In this document: positions 48,501-64,000 of the stretch, piece by piece | How positions within the stretch are numbered: the stretch's first letter is position 1 | Layout of the letters: every line of letters begins with the position of its first letter | Origin: Quillaja saponaria | Lineage: Eukaryota; Streptophyta; Magnoliopsida; Fabales; Quillajaceae | DNA length: 64,000 nt | NCBI GenBank assembly: GCA_029379385.1 | Contig: CM055611.1 | Span: forward strand, 21,708,062 to 21,772,061 | Direction of reading: 5' to 3' | Notes under the pieces: generated by a model | What the model was told of the DNA's origin: nothing | Seen by the model: only the letters and a program-made list of their open reading frames with translations | The model's database searches: none | Made by a program: the position numbers and the translations under genes

Positions 48501-49780
48501 TACTGTCTTTTCAAACTCCTAGAGAAACCTTAAGGAGGGTAAAAGATAAAGAAAATAAAATAGATGCACAGGTGTACTGCAACACAAAAAAATGTAAAGT
48601 TGCTTTGTGTTGCAAGTAAAACAAACAAGTTTCCATTTGGCATTGGGAGCCACTAAGCAACGCTGGCTAATCATAATGAAACGAGTACTTTGTCGCATAA
48701 TAAAGGCCATATTAATAATATTAACACATGCCTTAGCGGGCTGGAACACCTGTCCCTATTAGTATTGACATCATTCGACACATTTTTTTTTTTATATAAA
48801 ATTTGAAATAAATGGACTTATCTCATTTTAAATTTGTATTAAGTTGCTTAATTTGATTAACTGGTTTGAGATAGTTATTACAAAATTCTAATTTTTTATT
48901 TCCTGTAATATTTTTAAAAAATTATATCTATTCAATTTGATTCATTATAAAGATAACATATATATATAATTTTTTTTTTTTTGAGTTTGAAGAGTATGAT
49001 AGTGAAGAAAATATATTCTTTGTTTATTTAATTTTATAAATTTAAATGACCGGTCATTCTTTAATTGGATTTGAAAAAAAATTAATAAAAATGTGCATAT
49101 ATTAATATAAACATGACTACTAAATTTTTATAAAATATTAAAAATAAGATTTGAAAAATAAATTAGTCCCATAACAAAAAGGTGTTTATTTTCAATAAAG
49201 TAAGACTGAAAAGTATTTTCTTTGGCCTTACAAATTACCCTAAAGTCAACATAGATCCACTCTTAGTTAATTTATTTGTTTCCTTAATGGTTCTTGTCAA
49301 TTATTTTGATTAGTACTATTGTATTTGTACCAACACTAGCTAAGCACTTGTTCAATGTCAAAAAAAGCTAACCACTTTGGTCCACCTCAAAATAAAGAAA
49401 CTACTTAATTAGGTAAATATGTGTTTCTCGTGCCTCAGTTTCTGTTAGCAAAACCCTTGGTTGGTTAGCAAAAAGAAATTAGAAAAATCTTAGTGCGTTA
49501 GGTTTGGTTAGTTATCTATTTCTTATGTTTTATTTTTTATTTTTTATTTTTAGTAGTTTATAAAATTTTGAAAGCAACTCTTGGAGTATCTGTAGTCCGG
49601 TAAAGTAAATTGTGACAAAACTACGAATTTATAAAGTCAAGCTAAGAATTTGAAATCCGTAAATTTTGTAAAACCACTGGGGTATTTTCGTAATCTTATG
49701 TGTTTCTGTTTCAAAATTTTTTTATAACCGACTAGAAGAAGAATTTTGAAAGCAGAAGATTCTAAATTCTTACCCCAACA
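45600..49780. other. AT-rich intergenic region between the RS31-like gene and ECA2
   Basis: No supported gene. The left edge is the head of the RS31-like transcript (about 45570-45660). It contains a MITE-like element at 46068-46556. The stretch at 48519-48749 has a slightly higher GC content and an open minus-strand frame but no recognisable domain. Confidence 0.6.
46068..46556. mobile_element. MITE-like element with inverted ends and an internal duplication
   Basis: The left end ATGAGCTCATTTGATGTATC (46068-46087) is matched in reverse complement by the right end at about 46535-46556 (GATACATCAAACGAGTCAT). A second inward-facing end, ATACGATACATCAAATG (46304-46320), sits in the middle. The two halves repeat the same AT-rich interior (GGCTATATAGTTATACTGTT, TTTTATATTTTCAGACATAG, AATATAAGTCTATATTATTTT). 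It has no coding sequence and no certain target duplication. It reads as a small non-autonomous DNA element that has been tandemly doubled. Confidence 0.72.
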
Positions 49781-50689
49781 CAGACTACAGAGAAAGCAAA
49801 CTTAAAGGTGGTTAAGATTGGACTTGTCCAAATCAAATTCCAAATCTTTGGCAAAGCTTTTTTTTTTTCCTCATAGAACCCTTTGAATTCCTTGGGCTTT
49901 GCTTTGCCTCCAAGCCATCAAACTTTATGTCTTCGTCTTCTTCAACTGGTACGAATTTTCTCTTTTAAACTGCATTAGAGAACTTAAATTTTGTATTTTT
50001 GTTTTGGGTCCTACTGTGCATTCTGTGTTTCGTTGGTGGCTGAGTTATGCATGTGTATTGAGGTAATGTATGATATGAATCATATGATGTTGTGGAGTTT
50101 GGGTGAGGACGCGAGGTTGATGTAGTGGAGTTGGAAGTTCGTTGCTTTTTTTTCCTGTTCGTATTGTTTTTTGGTTACTGTTCTTTTTGATTTGCAGATT
50201 TGTTCCCTCCATTTCTTTGAGTTTTGCTGGTTATTACGTTATTGCTGCCCCTTACTCTTCCGGGTCTCTCTTTAACTTGTGGGTGGATTTGTAAAAGATC
50301 AGCCAGTATTGGGTTAGTTAGTCATACACAGAGTCTGTTTCAGAAGAAATTGAAGAATGTAAGATTAGAGTTTTCACGGTCTCTGACTCTAATTGGATTT
50401 TCTTCTTCCACTAGGTTGTAAAACTCATAGAAATTGTTCTGATCCAACGACAAAAAAGCTACTTGATGAAATTTAGATTTCGTTCTTGTTGTTCTCTTTA
50501 TGCAGTTGCACAGATAATTTTGTTCAATTAGTCCCTTGTGAATTTTGTTCCACTTATCTTGTCTATTACATGCTTTTCAGAGATTGTTTTACATGGGTTC
50601 GATCTGTTTTCAGGTTTGGTTATGTGCCTAAGAGCATATTAGCTACTTTTTTAACTGGAGTGAAATTTCAACTGCAATTTGAAGCTTCA
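49780..50689 (+). other. Probable 5' leader region of the ECA2-like gene
   Basis: A transcript leader of several hundred bases with at least one intron is likely: a GT at about 49949 after TCTTCAACTG, and acceptor-like pyrimidine-rich stretches before 50690. The upstream open frame reaching back to 50486 has no ATG at its start and no family match, so it is treated as non-coding. Confidence 0.5.
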
Positions 50690-55044
<4,355 letters not shown>

Positions 55045-56203
55045 TGAAATCTCTGCTCTATGTGAATTCAGGAGGATCCTGGGTGGACCAAGCTATGTTA
55101 TGGACACTAAGTTAAATTATTTGAAAAGTTTATTTGTTAGAAATGTCACAGTTCTTTTATAAAGGAAAGAGATTAGTCAGTTCAGTTCTGTACACTTAAC
55201 ATTTTAACATTCTAGAGAAGCCAAATTTAGAAGTCTAAGTTCAGTTTCTGTTTTCTTGTAACTAATTGGCTGCGAAAGAAATAATATACCTCAAGTCTGT
55301 ATGGTATTACACCTAATTGTAGTTCGTTTCAGCATAAATTAAGGAATATTGATTATTATTATTATTACTTGATAAAAATTCATGCCCATATTGTCATCTG
55401 GAAGCTACCTTGTCATCTGTCCAGCCAGGAGACCTCATCTCTATTCTGAGGGAAATGACATCGCTTGATAATGAACTTTTTCCATTATATCTTCATTTCA
55501 TTTTGGTGATCCTACTATATTCACAACTTAAATCATATACTGTATTTGATAAGTGTGCAATCAAGAATTTGCTGCCTAAAAATTGTTAATACTCAAATCC
55601 TAATTACGAATTGAACTTACGGAAAAACAAAGTGAGGAAGCTTTACACGAGTGACATTCATGTTTTTGTTTACCACTTTCTTACTTATGAGGACTTAAAG
55701 CAATGCTAATGTTAGTTTCTCTTAAATTAATATTGCAAAAAAGCCACAATTTTTTTAGTGCTACTATATTCTACAGTGAGTTAGTTGATTGTACTAAAAT
55801 TGTTCTGTTAGGCTGGTATGTACTTGTTCATCCTAATTTTCTTCACTGAATGAAATTCCTGGCTGGATAGCTTTTTGCAATTGAAGACTGCCGGTTGCCC
55901 TGTTCATAGATTTTAACTGTTTAACAAAGTTGAGATTGATTTTCTTTTTCACTACACAAGCAGAGACGTAATAAGGTAATGGAGAAAGTTATGTTTCCAT
56001 ATTTTATAGGCCATCGTCAGTGCATTATAGGTGAAAAAACGTTCTCATTTCTCAAATAGTATTATATCAAATATGGTACAAAAGTTGATTCAGGAAGCTT
56101 AAATCCAGGTGTGCACAATCATTTCCTAGGCCAAATGGGACCAGTACAAAATTCAAATTTGTCATATAATTAGAGCATCCGCCAAAAAAAGTACAGACAC
56201 CAA
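55045..56203. other. Intergenic and UTR sequence between ECA2 and the PPR gene
   Basis: Convergent genes: the left part is the ECA2 3' UTR, the right part the 3' UTR of the minus-strand PPR gene. No other gene or repeat is seen except a short (TTA)n at about 55353-55368. Confidence 0.65.
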
Positions 56204-57883
56204 TTAGTAGCTCAATTCTTCAAGTTCCGACTGGCAAAAGGTTATTCTTCTTTGAAGCTTTATCATTGTATAAATTCCAGTTAGTAAAGCAAATATTTCA
56301 GCGCTTCTTGGATGTGATTTGTCCTCCACAATAAACTTGTGAAGTTGGCCTCCCTCTTCAATGAAACTATATCCTGCTGCCTTTGTGATGTTTCCTCCCT
56401 TCATCAACTTCCTAAGCTTTGCAACTCCGTCCCATTGGCCAGCTGATGCATAAATGTTGGAAAGGATGACATAGTTCCCTGGGTTCCAGGGTTCAAGTTC
56501 AAAAAGAGACTTAGCTGCCATTTCAGCCAGCTCAACATTACCGTGGAAGCTGCAAGCCCCCAAAAGAGACCCCCATACTACTGAATCTGGTTTCATAGGC
56601 ATACTTTGTATGAGTTCATGAGCTTCTCTTAACTGTCCAGCACGGCCTAGAAGATCAACCATGCATCCATAGTGTTCTAATTTGGGAATAATATGAAATT
56701 CATCCTCCATAGACTGGAAGATTTTTCGGCCTTTTACAACCATGCCTCCATGGGTACATGCTAAAAGAAGTCCCACGAAAGTCACATCATCAGGTGTAGT
56801 TCCTTCTCTCTGTATAATCAATCACACGCAGAGAACAATGCTAGTGAATCCACAAGTTCAAAAATTACTGAAGTATTGATTGTTCATAAAGGCATGGAAG
56901 CTAAAGAGACAGTTTACCAGCATTTGATTATAGAGCTCAAGAGCCTTGTCCCATTTTCCATGGACAGCCAAACCCATGATCATTGAATTCCAAGAACACA
57001 AGTTTCTCAAGCTGCCAATCTCATCAAAGATCTGGCTTGCAACATCGATCTTACCACACCTTGCATACATATCCAATATAGCATTCCTGACATACATATT
57101 CTTGAAGAACCCGTTTTTTCTTGCATATGCTTCAATCCTCTCCCCAACTTCCAGTGCTCCAAGATTGGCGCAGGCTGGCAAAATACTAGCTACAGTTACT
57201 TCATTCGGTCTCACATTTCTCTCCTTCTCCATCCTCAGAAAAAACTCCAACACCTTTGTATATTGTTTGTTCTGTGAGTAACCAGATATAATCGCAGTCC
57301 ATGAAACCACATTCTTAGAAGGCATTGACATGAACAATTCTAAGGCTGCCTCCATATCCCCAGACCTTGCATAGCCTGAAATCATTGAATTCCACGTGGG
57401 TATGTCTCGCACAGTCATTTCATCGAACTTCTGGCGTGCAAACCTCAACAAACCCAGTTTCGCATACATATCAACCAAAGCTGTCAAGCAGAAGATGTCA
57501 AATTCAAAACCTGATTTAATAAAATGGGTATGAAGCATTTGGCCAAGGCAAGGTGAGGAAAGAGAAGCACAAGAAGCGAAGAGGAAGGTGAATGTGTGTT
57601 GGTTTGGTGGGCAGCCCTGAAGACACATTTTGGAGTAAAGGGACAAACATCGATTTTGATTCCCATGAGAACAATAGGATTGAATAAGCTTGTTATAGAG
57701 AAAGACAGTTGGCTTAGGAGTAAGGTCGAAGAGGGTCTGAGCATATTGGAGGTTTGGAATTTGTAGGAGCTGCACAATGAGAATTTTCGTTTGTTCTATG
57801 CCATTTCTGAGAGTGTAGGCGTGTATTTGCTTCAGTTGGTTCATAACAGACTTGTTTTCTGTGTCAGAAGAAAAGAAATACAA
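56204..57883 (-). CDS. E-class pentatricopeptide repeat (PPR) protein, two exons
   Basis: PPR proteins bind organellar RNA base by base; E-class members usually support RNA editing or processing in mitochondria or plastids. Exon 1 is 56918-57883 (MYFFSS.. or an internal MNQLKQIHAY start at about 57844). Exon 2 is 56204-56809. The 108-bp intron 56810-56917 has GT..AG and joins QML to REGTTPDDVTFVGLLLAC in phase. Total 523 aa. PPR motifs of the P-L-S pattern run through exon 1 (VDMYAKLG, TWNSMISGYARSGD, SWTAIISGYSQN, NAILDMYARCGKID). Exon 2 holds the last repeats and the E motif (MPMKPDSVVWGSLLGAC, GNYVILSNIYA, AAGYSFIE). No DYW end. It resembles Arabidopsis At5g08510 from memory. Confidence 0.92.
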
Positions 57884-58800
57884 AAAGAAAGAACTAGTTT
57901 TTGTATGTATAGGCAGTAGGGTCGCCTGGTTCCTAACACCTAGTATAGATGTTGGACCAAAATGAACAATATCTTTGTTACAATATTAACAAAAAAAGAT
58001 TATAAGTCAAAGCCTCATTTTTTGGGGGGATAAATTAGAAATGAATTGAAATTAATAAAGAAATCATACAACATTAGTAAAATAACAAAATCATGATTTA
58101 TATTCTTGTTAATCTACCATCACAAATATTTGTTTTTCGAATGTGTCTAAACTTCGTCTTATGGAAGATTAAGAATAAAAGTATGCATATGAGAGTGTAT
58201 AAATATATTTTATAAATAACTAAATTTAAAGTAGACAAAATCTCTTTCCACAATAAAATGAATTCTACCTTATAATTTTTACGTTTTTTAGTTTATTTCA
58301 TATTGAATAATCTATCATTTTATCATAATCTATTTCATATTGAATAATCTATCATTTTATCATAATCCATTCCACACGTCATTCCAATATTATGATTTAA
58401 GGTTCAACAAATTATTCCATTAGGAGTTGAATCAATAAGGTCTATCACATCCGTCATTTCAAGTATGATTAAAGATTCAACCAACTAATTTTATTAGTAG
58501 AATGAATAATAAATTCATTAAGGTTTGACTACTGCAAATTAGTCAAGGCTCTTGGTCACCTTATAAATCCTCTTGACAGCTAAAAAGTAAATGTTCACAC
58601 ATATTATGTGGATATTCATGATCGGCTAAAATCATATGATATAGAAAAATATGAACTTTTTCCAACCTCACGTATGCATTAGCAACATTTCCTCACCAGT
58701 CGTGTATTATACAATAATTTTTCACTGGTTAAAAGAATCAAGAAGACCTTTTTTTTACTGATTGTTAACTCTGTACATGAATCTGAAACAGCCAAGTCCT
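57884..58800. other. Intergenic between the PPR and U-box genes
   Basis: AT-rich. It contains a 37-bp tandem duplication at 58294-58367 (TATTTCATATTGAATAATCT.. twice) and a loosely repeated CCACACGTCATT / CACATCCGTCATTTCAA segment at about 58370-58470. No gene is seen. Confidence 0.65.
58294..58367. repeat. 37-bp tandem duplication
   Basis: Two essentially identical units at 58294-58330 and 58331-58367. Confidence 0.9.
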
Positions 58801-61800
58801 TCAGAAATAAGAAGACTGATCATGAAGCACATTCAAATGAGCAAGTATTCTGGCAGCCAAAGATTTCGTACTACCAGTACCCCGTTGAGTCAAGTCAACC
58901 AAAGGCATCTGAGCTGAGGCTCCGTACATCTGTTTGAACTCCACTAGCCGAAAGATCCTTTCCAGAGCATGTAGAGACTTCTCCTGCAATCCTGGGGAAG
59001 GGGAACTAAGAAATCTTATCATTAATGGTATGGCATTTTCTTCTGAAAGGACCTTGGTACCTCTCTGAAGCCTTTCACCGTCAATTAAAGTCAATAGTGC
59101 ATCCAAAGAAGCTTCACAAGCTCCAGGATCAGATTCCCCAAGAATCCTTACTAGAGGTCCCACTGCATTAGCCTCCACAAGGCAAAATGATGATTTAATT
59201 GTACAAAATCCTCCATGAACTGAGCAGCCAACTTCTGCTGGAGTTGAGAAGCACCAAAGTCCCTTGCTCTTTGGTATTGGCCTGCTCAGCCCAACTGAAT
59301 TCTCAGAAAATCGGGCAAGAGAAAAGGCTGCACGTTTTTTTGTCAAGGTGCTTCCAGACTCTAGCAACTGTACTAACACACGTATAACACCAATTTCAGC
59401 TACACTTTTTTGCCATTCCAAGTTTGTTGGAACAGTAAAACGACATATGGCTCCAACAGCATTCTCTATTAACTTACTGTTCTGGGGATCTTTCTGTTTC
59501 CCATCTTGTGGGAGATAAGCGAAAATGAGCTGAAGTGCCCCAGAATCCAGGAGCCATTGAGTGATCTGAGGGACTTCAGGAAGAGTATAGATAATGCCCA
59601 GAGCAGAAGCAATTTCTTCTTCATCATGCGAAGATTCCATGATCAGGAGTAGAGTCTCAATGTATCTCTGATTCACATTCTCCAGGATGGTGGCTTCATC
59701 ACAACTTTCTATCAAGCAGCAGAACAGATTAACAGCATTGGCTCTTACATTCGGATCTTCATGCCCACATAACTGAACTAGTACTTGTACGGCTGAGCAC
59801 TGCCAATACAACTACTTTAGTTCAACAATGATTTCATGTAACCCAATAAAATCTGATTAAATAAGTTCAACATTTTGACCACTATTACTCAGGCTACTGA
59901 CAGTATGTGAACACAAAAGACATAAAGGGAAAAAATTTCTTTAAAGTCAACTTAGCAGTTAGAAGTTCCTGATTTACAGTATCTTCGGTAAGGGTGATCA
60001 ATGGAACCTGTGTAAAGGGTAAGAATATGTACCCAGTTCTTATCATGCTCAAAAAAACAAAGACAGTGCTAGAGAAAGAACCACAGAGATGCCATTCAGA
60101 CGGAAAAGGATAATTTTTTTGTTGGTTACTCACCCTCCACCTATTGGATAAGGTTCCGTGTTAGTAAAAAACTAATTGTAATACCGATTCACAAATATGT
60201 AAAACTCATTCAGAAGGAAATATCATATAAGTTGTGATCAAAATTGATTACATCATTATCATAGCTTTTATCAGCAAGGGGCTGCAAATGAGGAACATGG
60301 CTATGTTCTCTCAATTATCAGACAGTTATAGAAGGTTCAAAAGAAGATGCCAGGGGAGATAGGAAAAGGAAATAAAAATAAAAATTGAACAGGTTATTAT
60401 TTGCTAGCTACCTGCTTCAAGTGATTAAGGGCTTATCCTTAATTGAAAGCAAAACAACAAATTTACACCACATTCGTTCAGCAGGCAGATTTCAGACAGT
60501 TGCAAGCTATAACAAATTGCACATTCAATCATAAAGCACATGGCATTGCATTATGATAAATAAGGGGATTATGGAAATCCATGATGAAAATTACTTTGTG
60601 CCATTTGTCCAGGCCAAACCACTATATCGGCACAGCATGCAATGAAGTAGTTGAAACCACAAAGATCAGGACTGAAAACTGTGTCTGCCCCAAATTCTTG
60701 GCTGTTTAACTTTTTAGTATGGAACTGACTAGGCGTAGTCCAGGGTTGTCTTCGATTGTTAAGTCACATACACACTGGGTAGGTTCAAAAGTCAGTAGCC
60801 TGTCCTCCACCCTTGAACTTAATGGGGGAGGAGATGCAATTAGACTCAAAATGTTTGGCAATTACACGAATCATGTGATTATTATGTACAGCCAAATAAT
60901 TTTGTTGATTTCTTTTTAGTGAAAAGCTGTGAACATTCATTTTCTCTAACTACCTAATGAAACAAAAATTTTGGACATTGACCCCAAGTTAAACTTCAGC
61001 CTTTGGATGTTAACATTCTTCTAGGTCCAGTTCACCTATTTCGAAACTTGTTTGTCATTAGGAAAACATATTTTTCTGCAGTAAGCACATTTTCTTTTAG
61101 TAAGATGTATACCTCCAATAACTTGAATTTGATATTTGTAGCAGAGGGAGACTGACATAAGGCATGGAAGGTCAAGATAATGTTTTGTTGAACATCAGGC
61201 CCCATGAATTTGATCAAAGAGAAGAGCTTAACAATATCATCATCAGATTCCAACAATAAAACTGGTATCTGGTCATCTTGAGAAATGGTCAATACAGCAA
61301 GTTGCTTAATTGTGGCTGCAACATGTTTCCCTAAACTCGAGGATAATGAGGTGGGATGGAACAGAAGGTCAAGTAAAGGGCGTACTGCACCTTCACGAAC
61401 CATCTCCAAGCCATTTTTTGGCAAACTTGAAAGGTTCTGAAGAGCCTTAACAGCCACTCCTTTAATCTGAATGTCACCATGCGAGAGCAACCGAAGAAGA
61501 GGACCTAGTACCCCACCTTCAAACAAGGCCTCCCTATTGTGGTCGGTCAATTCCATTTCAGCCAGACTTTTTGCCATGATCATTTTCACATCCTCTGGTC
61601 CTGCATAAAAGGATGAAAGTAATTACGGTGAGGTTGTTCTTCTCATATATACATATCTTTTTATCTTTTTGTGAATAGCGGAAAGCTTTGGATGCAAGCA
61701 GTAGCCAACAGGATGCACCATTATTATATTGATTCAAGCTTCATTTAAGTTAAAAGGAACCTGTGGATAGCCGCTGCAACATATATTTGAAATAATTTGC

Positions 61801-63681
61801 TTTGGCCATTTGTATAACATTCTGATCAGAGAATGAGAGAATCCCCAGTAGCTCCGTCGCATCTCTGCCAGCTTGGGTGTCATCACTGCTAGACATAGTC
61901 ACCAATAATAATATGCAACCTTGGACCTTTCCAATGTATTCCCGTACCAATTTTTTTTTGGATATTTCTAAGAGTAATGCCACTGCGAATGTTCTTTCTC
62001 TTACACGACGTCCAAGGGACCGAACAATTGATTCAATTGCATTATCAACTTTCAAAATTCTTTCCTGCAAAGTTTTCCATAATTCATGAGGGAGAATGTG
62101 AAAATATGTGAAGTTCTAAAATCCTAGTTGAAATAATTAAATATGCAAATTACTTGGAAGTGTCATCATATACTAGAGCATTACTTATAGTATAGAATTG
62201 GTAGTCATCCAATTAGAATACTAACTACAAACCCTTCATCAGCATTTTAGCACAAAGAACCAAAATATACTGAAAATTAGTTCTCAGATAGTCAGATTCC
62301 TATCACCAATTCGTATTTGGAAAGACAATTTCAAAAGTAGCTAAGAAGATAAATACCTTAATTATATATAAAAGGACATTAGAACAAGGCAGAAAAAAGT
62401 TCAAAGACTTCTTTGGTTACAAGTAAAAAGTACCTTAGCATCATCATTATGCTTCGCCAACATGCAAAGGATGACTAGAACATTATTCCTTCCATCATGA
62501 CTCTTGGCACTCAGAATTCGAATAAGAGTTGGTATATAGTTCTCCAGTATTACCCATTCCCTGTACTCGTCTCTTTTCTCACACAAATCCTGTAGTTCTT
62601 CCAGACAGAGAAGCCTCTCCTCCTCATCTTCAGACTGGAGTTTTTCTTTCATTGAAGCAATTGTAATCATGGTATTTCTGTCCTTCCATTCCTCTATTGA
62701 TTGCTTCAAGGTTTTGTTGGACCGCAAAACTGATGTGTCTAATGGAGTCATTGTCATGGGACACAAATTGTTTCCTTCTGCAAACCATTTTTCAATTGCA
62801 TTTCTCTCAAATGTCTGTCCTGAAGAAGTTTCCACAGGATCCACCATAACATCCTGGGTAATGGGGCAATAAAATGACTGAAGAGGTTCCAATGGTTGAC
62901 TACCCAAAGATTTGCGCTTAGTTAAATACTTCAGTTCTTTTTCCTCTGGAGATGAAGCAACATCAGCCCTTTCCAACAAAGCAATGATCTGATCCATTTG
63001 TATGGCTTCAGCCTGGTCCTTCCTAAGGCGAACATTTTCAATCTCACTCTTGAAGTCTTCAAATTCCAACTTCATTGCTGACCTGTCAGTTGAGATCCCA
63101 ACAGCCTCAGCAATGAGACGCAACAAATTATTGGCATACGAGCTATCAACAGTTCTTTCCTGTATTCCTGACTCAATTTTGTCCAAAATATTCTCTTCTG
63201 CTATAGCCGCCTTAAACTCAGCTCTCTGCATATTGTCACAAAGTTGCTTGACATCTTCAATTATACCAGATGAAAGACCCATAGACGCCATAGGAAGAAG
63301 ACCAAGTGACCAGCTGATCTCTCTTGTAGTATCCTCTAGCCGCTTCACTATTGACCTGCATTTCATTAGGAGATATACTTTGTTTCTCTTGCTGCAATCC
63401 AGAGTCAGTTGTTTTGCCTTTCTGATTTCACGATTAAGAATCTCAATAGCATGGTCTAAGCCCTCATAATTTGTGACATTTTTCTTACTCAACTCTTTTA
63501 AGATGGGTACTAGCCTCTCCAAATAAGCTGCAACTTCCTTAAAACTATCCTTCTTCACAAGGACACCATTAGCATTGTATAAGATCTCGAAGATAATTTC
63601 TATTGTCTGAGAAATGGCTTCCGAAGCTGGACCAGAAGCGGCACTTGTAACCAGATCAGCTACCATCATCTTGTGACCCAA
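58801..63681 (-). CDS. U-box/ARM-repeat E3 ubiquitin ligase (PUB43/PUB44 type)
   Basis: An E3 ligase that passes ubiquitin from an E2 to target proteins; PUB44/SAUL1 relatives act at the plasma membrane in immunity and senescence control. Minus-strand coding exons: 62434-63681, 61761-62064, 61113-61600 and 58801-59799; junctions are GT..AG and in phase, for 1012 aa. ATG at 63681; an internal Met at 63669 (MMVADL) is an alternative start. Order: a helical N-terminal U-box-associated domain (~1-230), U-box at ~267-340 (FYCPITQDVMVDPVETSSGQTFERNAIEKWF shape, CPMTMTPL), then armadillo repeats to the C terminus (LLRLLSHGDIQIKGVAVKAL, LVRILGESDPGACEASLDAL). The third intron (59800-61112) is 1.3 kb. 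No defect is seen. The exact number in the PUB family is not claimed. Confidence 0.94.
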
Positions 63682-64000
63682 TTATGCAAGAAAGTAGAAT
63701 ACCTTATCTCCCATGAGACAGAAACAACCCACTAAAAAACGGCAGAAGCCAAATTGCAGGCAATTACCTTTACCTTCTGGTGAAGAATAACTACGGTGCC
63801 CAATCCACTTACAATTTATTAGATGCCTACATTCGATATCAATAATAACTCATAAGTGATTCAAAATTATGAATAGCTTTGAGAAATGAAAACTGATGAT
63901 AACTTTAATTGTAACTTGTATTATAATTGAACTTAAGCCTCCCTTTGGCCAATGAAAATTTTTAGACAAAGAATTTGCAAATAAATTTGAACATGTGAAT
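63682..64000 (-). other. 5' leader/promoter side of the U-box gene
   Basis: Sequence upstream of ATG 63681 on the minus strand. A possible leader-exon donor (GGTAATTGCC sense) lies near 63765. No further gene is seen to the window edge. Confidence 0.5.

Noticed and set aside
50486..50689. N-terminal extension of ECA2 from an upstream open frame
   Set aside because: The stretch has no ATG at its start and no similarity to ECA N termini; ATG 50690 gives the family start.

Overview
The window looks like nuclear DNA of a eudicot plant. It has spliced genes with GT..AG introns, two TIR-NB-LRR (TNL) disease-resistance genes, plant Ty3/gypsy retrotransposons, a P2A-type (ECA) calcium pump, an E-class PPR gene and a U-box/ARM E3 ligase, all set in very AT-rich intergenic DNA. 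A woody dicot such as Citrus is plausible from protein resemblance, but that is inference.

Layout. (1) 1-10227 is a nested transposon. An old, decayed Ty3/gypsy element runs in from the left edge and ends in an LTR at 9901-10227. It is cut by two later insertions: a small element with ~150-bp terminal direct repeats (687-1633, 5-bp duplication GAGCT) and a nearly complete, young chromodomain-bearing Ty3/gypsy element (1984-7761, 5-bp duplication CTGGG). (2) 10230-14226 is TNL1, a decayed TNL gene that has lost its promoter and the first half of its TIR domain. (3) 14.2-26.0 kb is an AT-rich desert holding tandem and dispersed repeats. Several are recognisable copies of the TNL 5' flank, so they look like remains of lost TNL paralogues. 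(4) 26339-31297 is TNL2. It has an unusual membrane-anchor-like N terminus, a 10-residue tandem duplication just before the NB-ARC, one frameshift in the LRR and a long acidic tail. (5) 31.3-35.4 kb is intergenic, with a decayed tRNA-Val. (6) 35.4-45.6 kb holds three damaged genes in a row: a WNK kinase pseudogene, a KIC-like EF-hand pseudogene and, on the minus strand, an RS31-like SR splicing factor with two frameshifts in its RS-domain exon. (7) 45.7-49.8 kb is intergenic, with a MITE-like element. (8) 50690-55044 is an intact 7-coding-exon ECA2-like Ca2+-ATPase (1050 aa by my splice model). (9) 56204-57883 (minus) is a two-exon PPR gene. (10) 58801-63681 (minus) is a four-coding-exon PUB43/44-like U-box ligase (1012 aa).

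The right third (ECA2, PPR, PUB) is ordinary intact gene space. The left two thirds record turnover of a resistance-gene cluster: retroelement insertion, promoter and exon deletion, duplicated 5' flanks without gene bodies, and expansion of low-complexity coding sequence. No operon-like or CRISPR-like system is present. The most unusual object is TNL2, with the array of orphan TNL flanks beside it. All exon borders are read by eye from splice motifs, reading frame and family resemblance.
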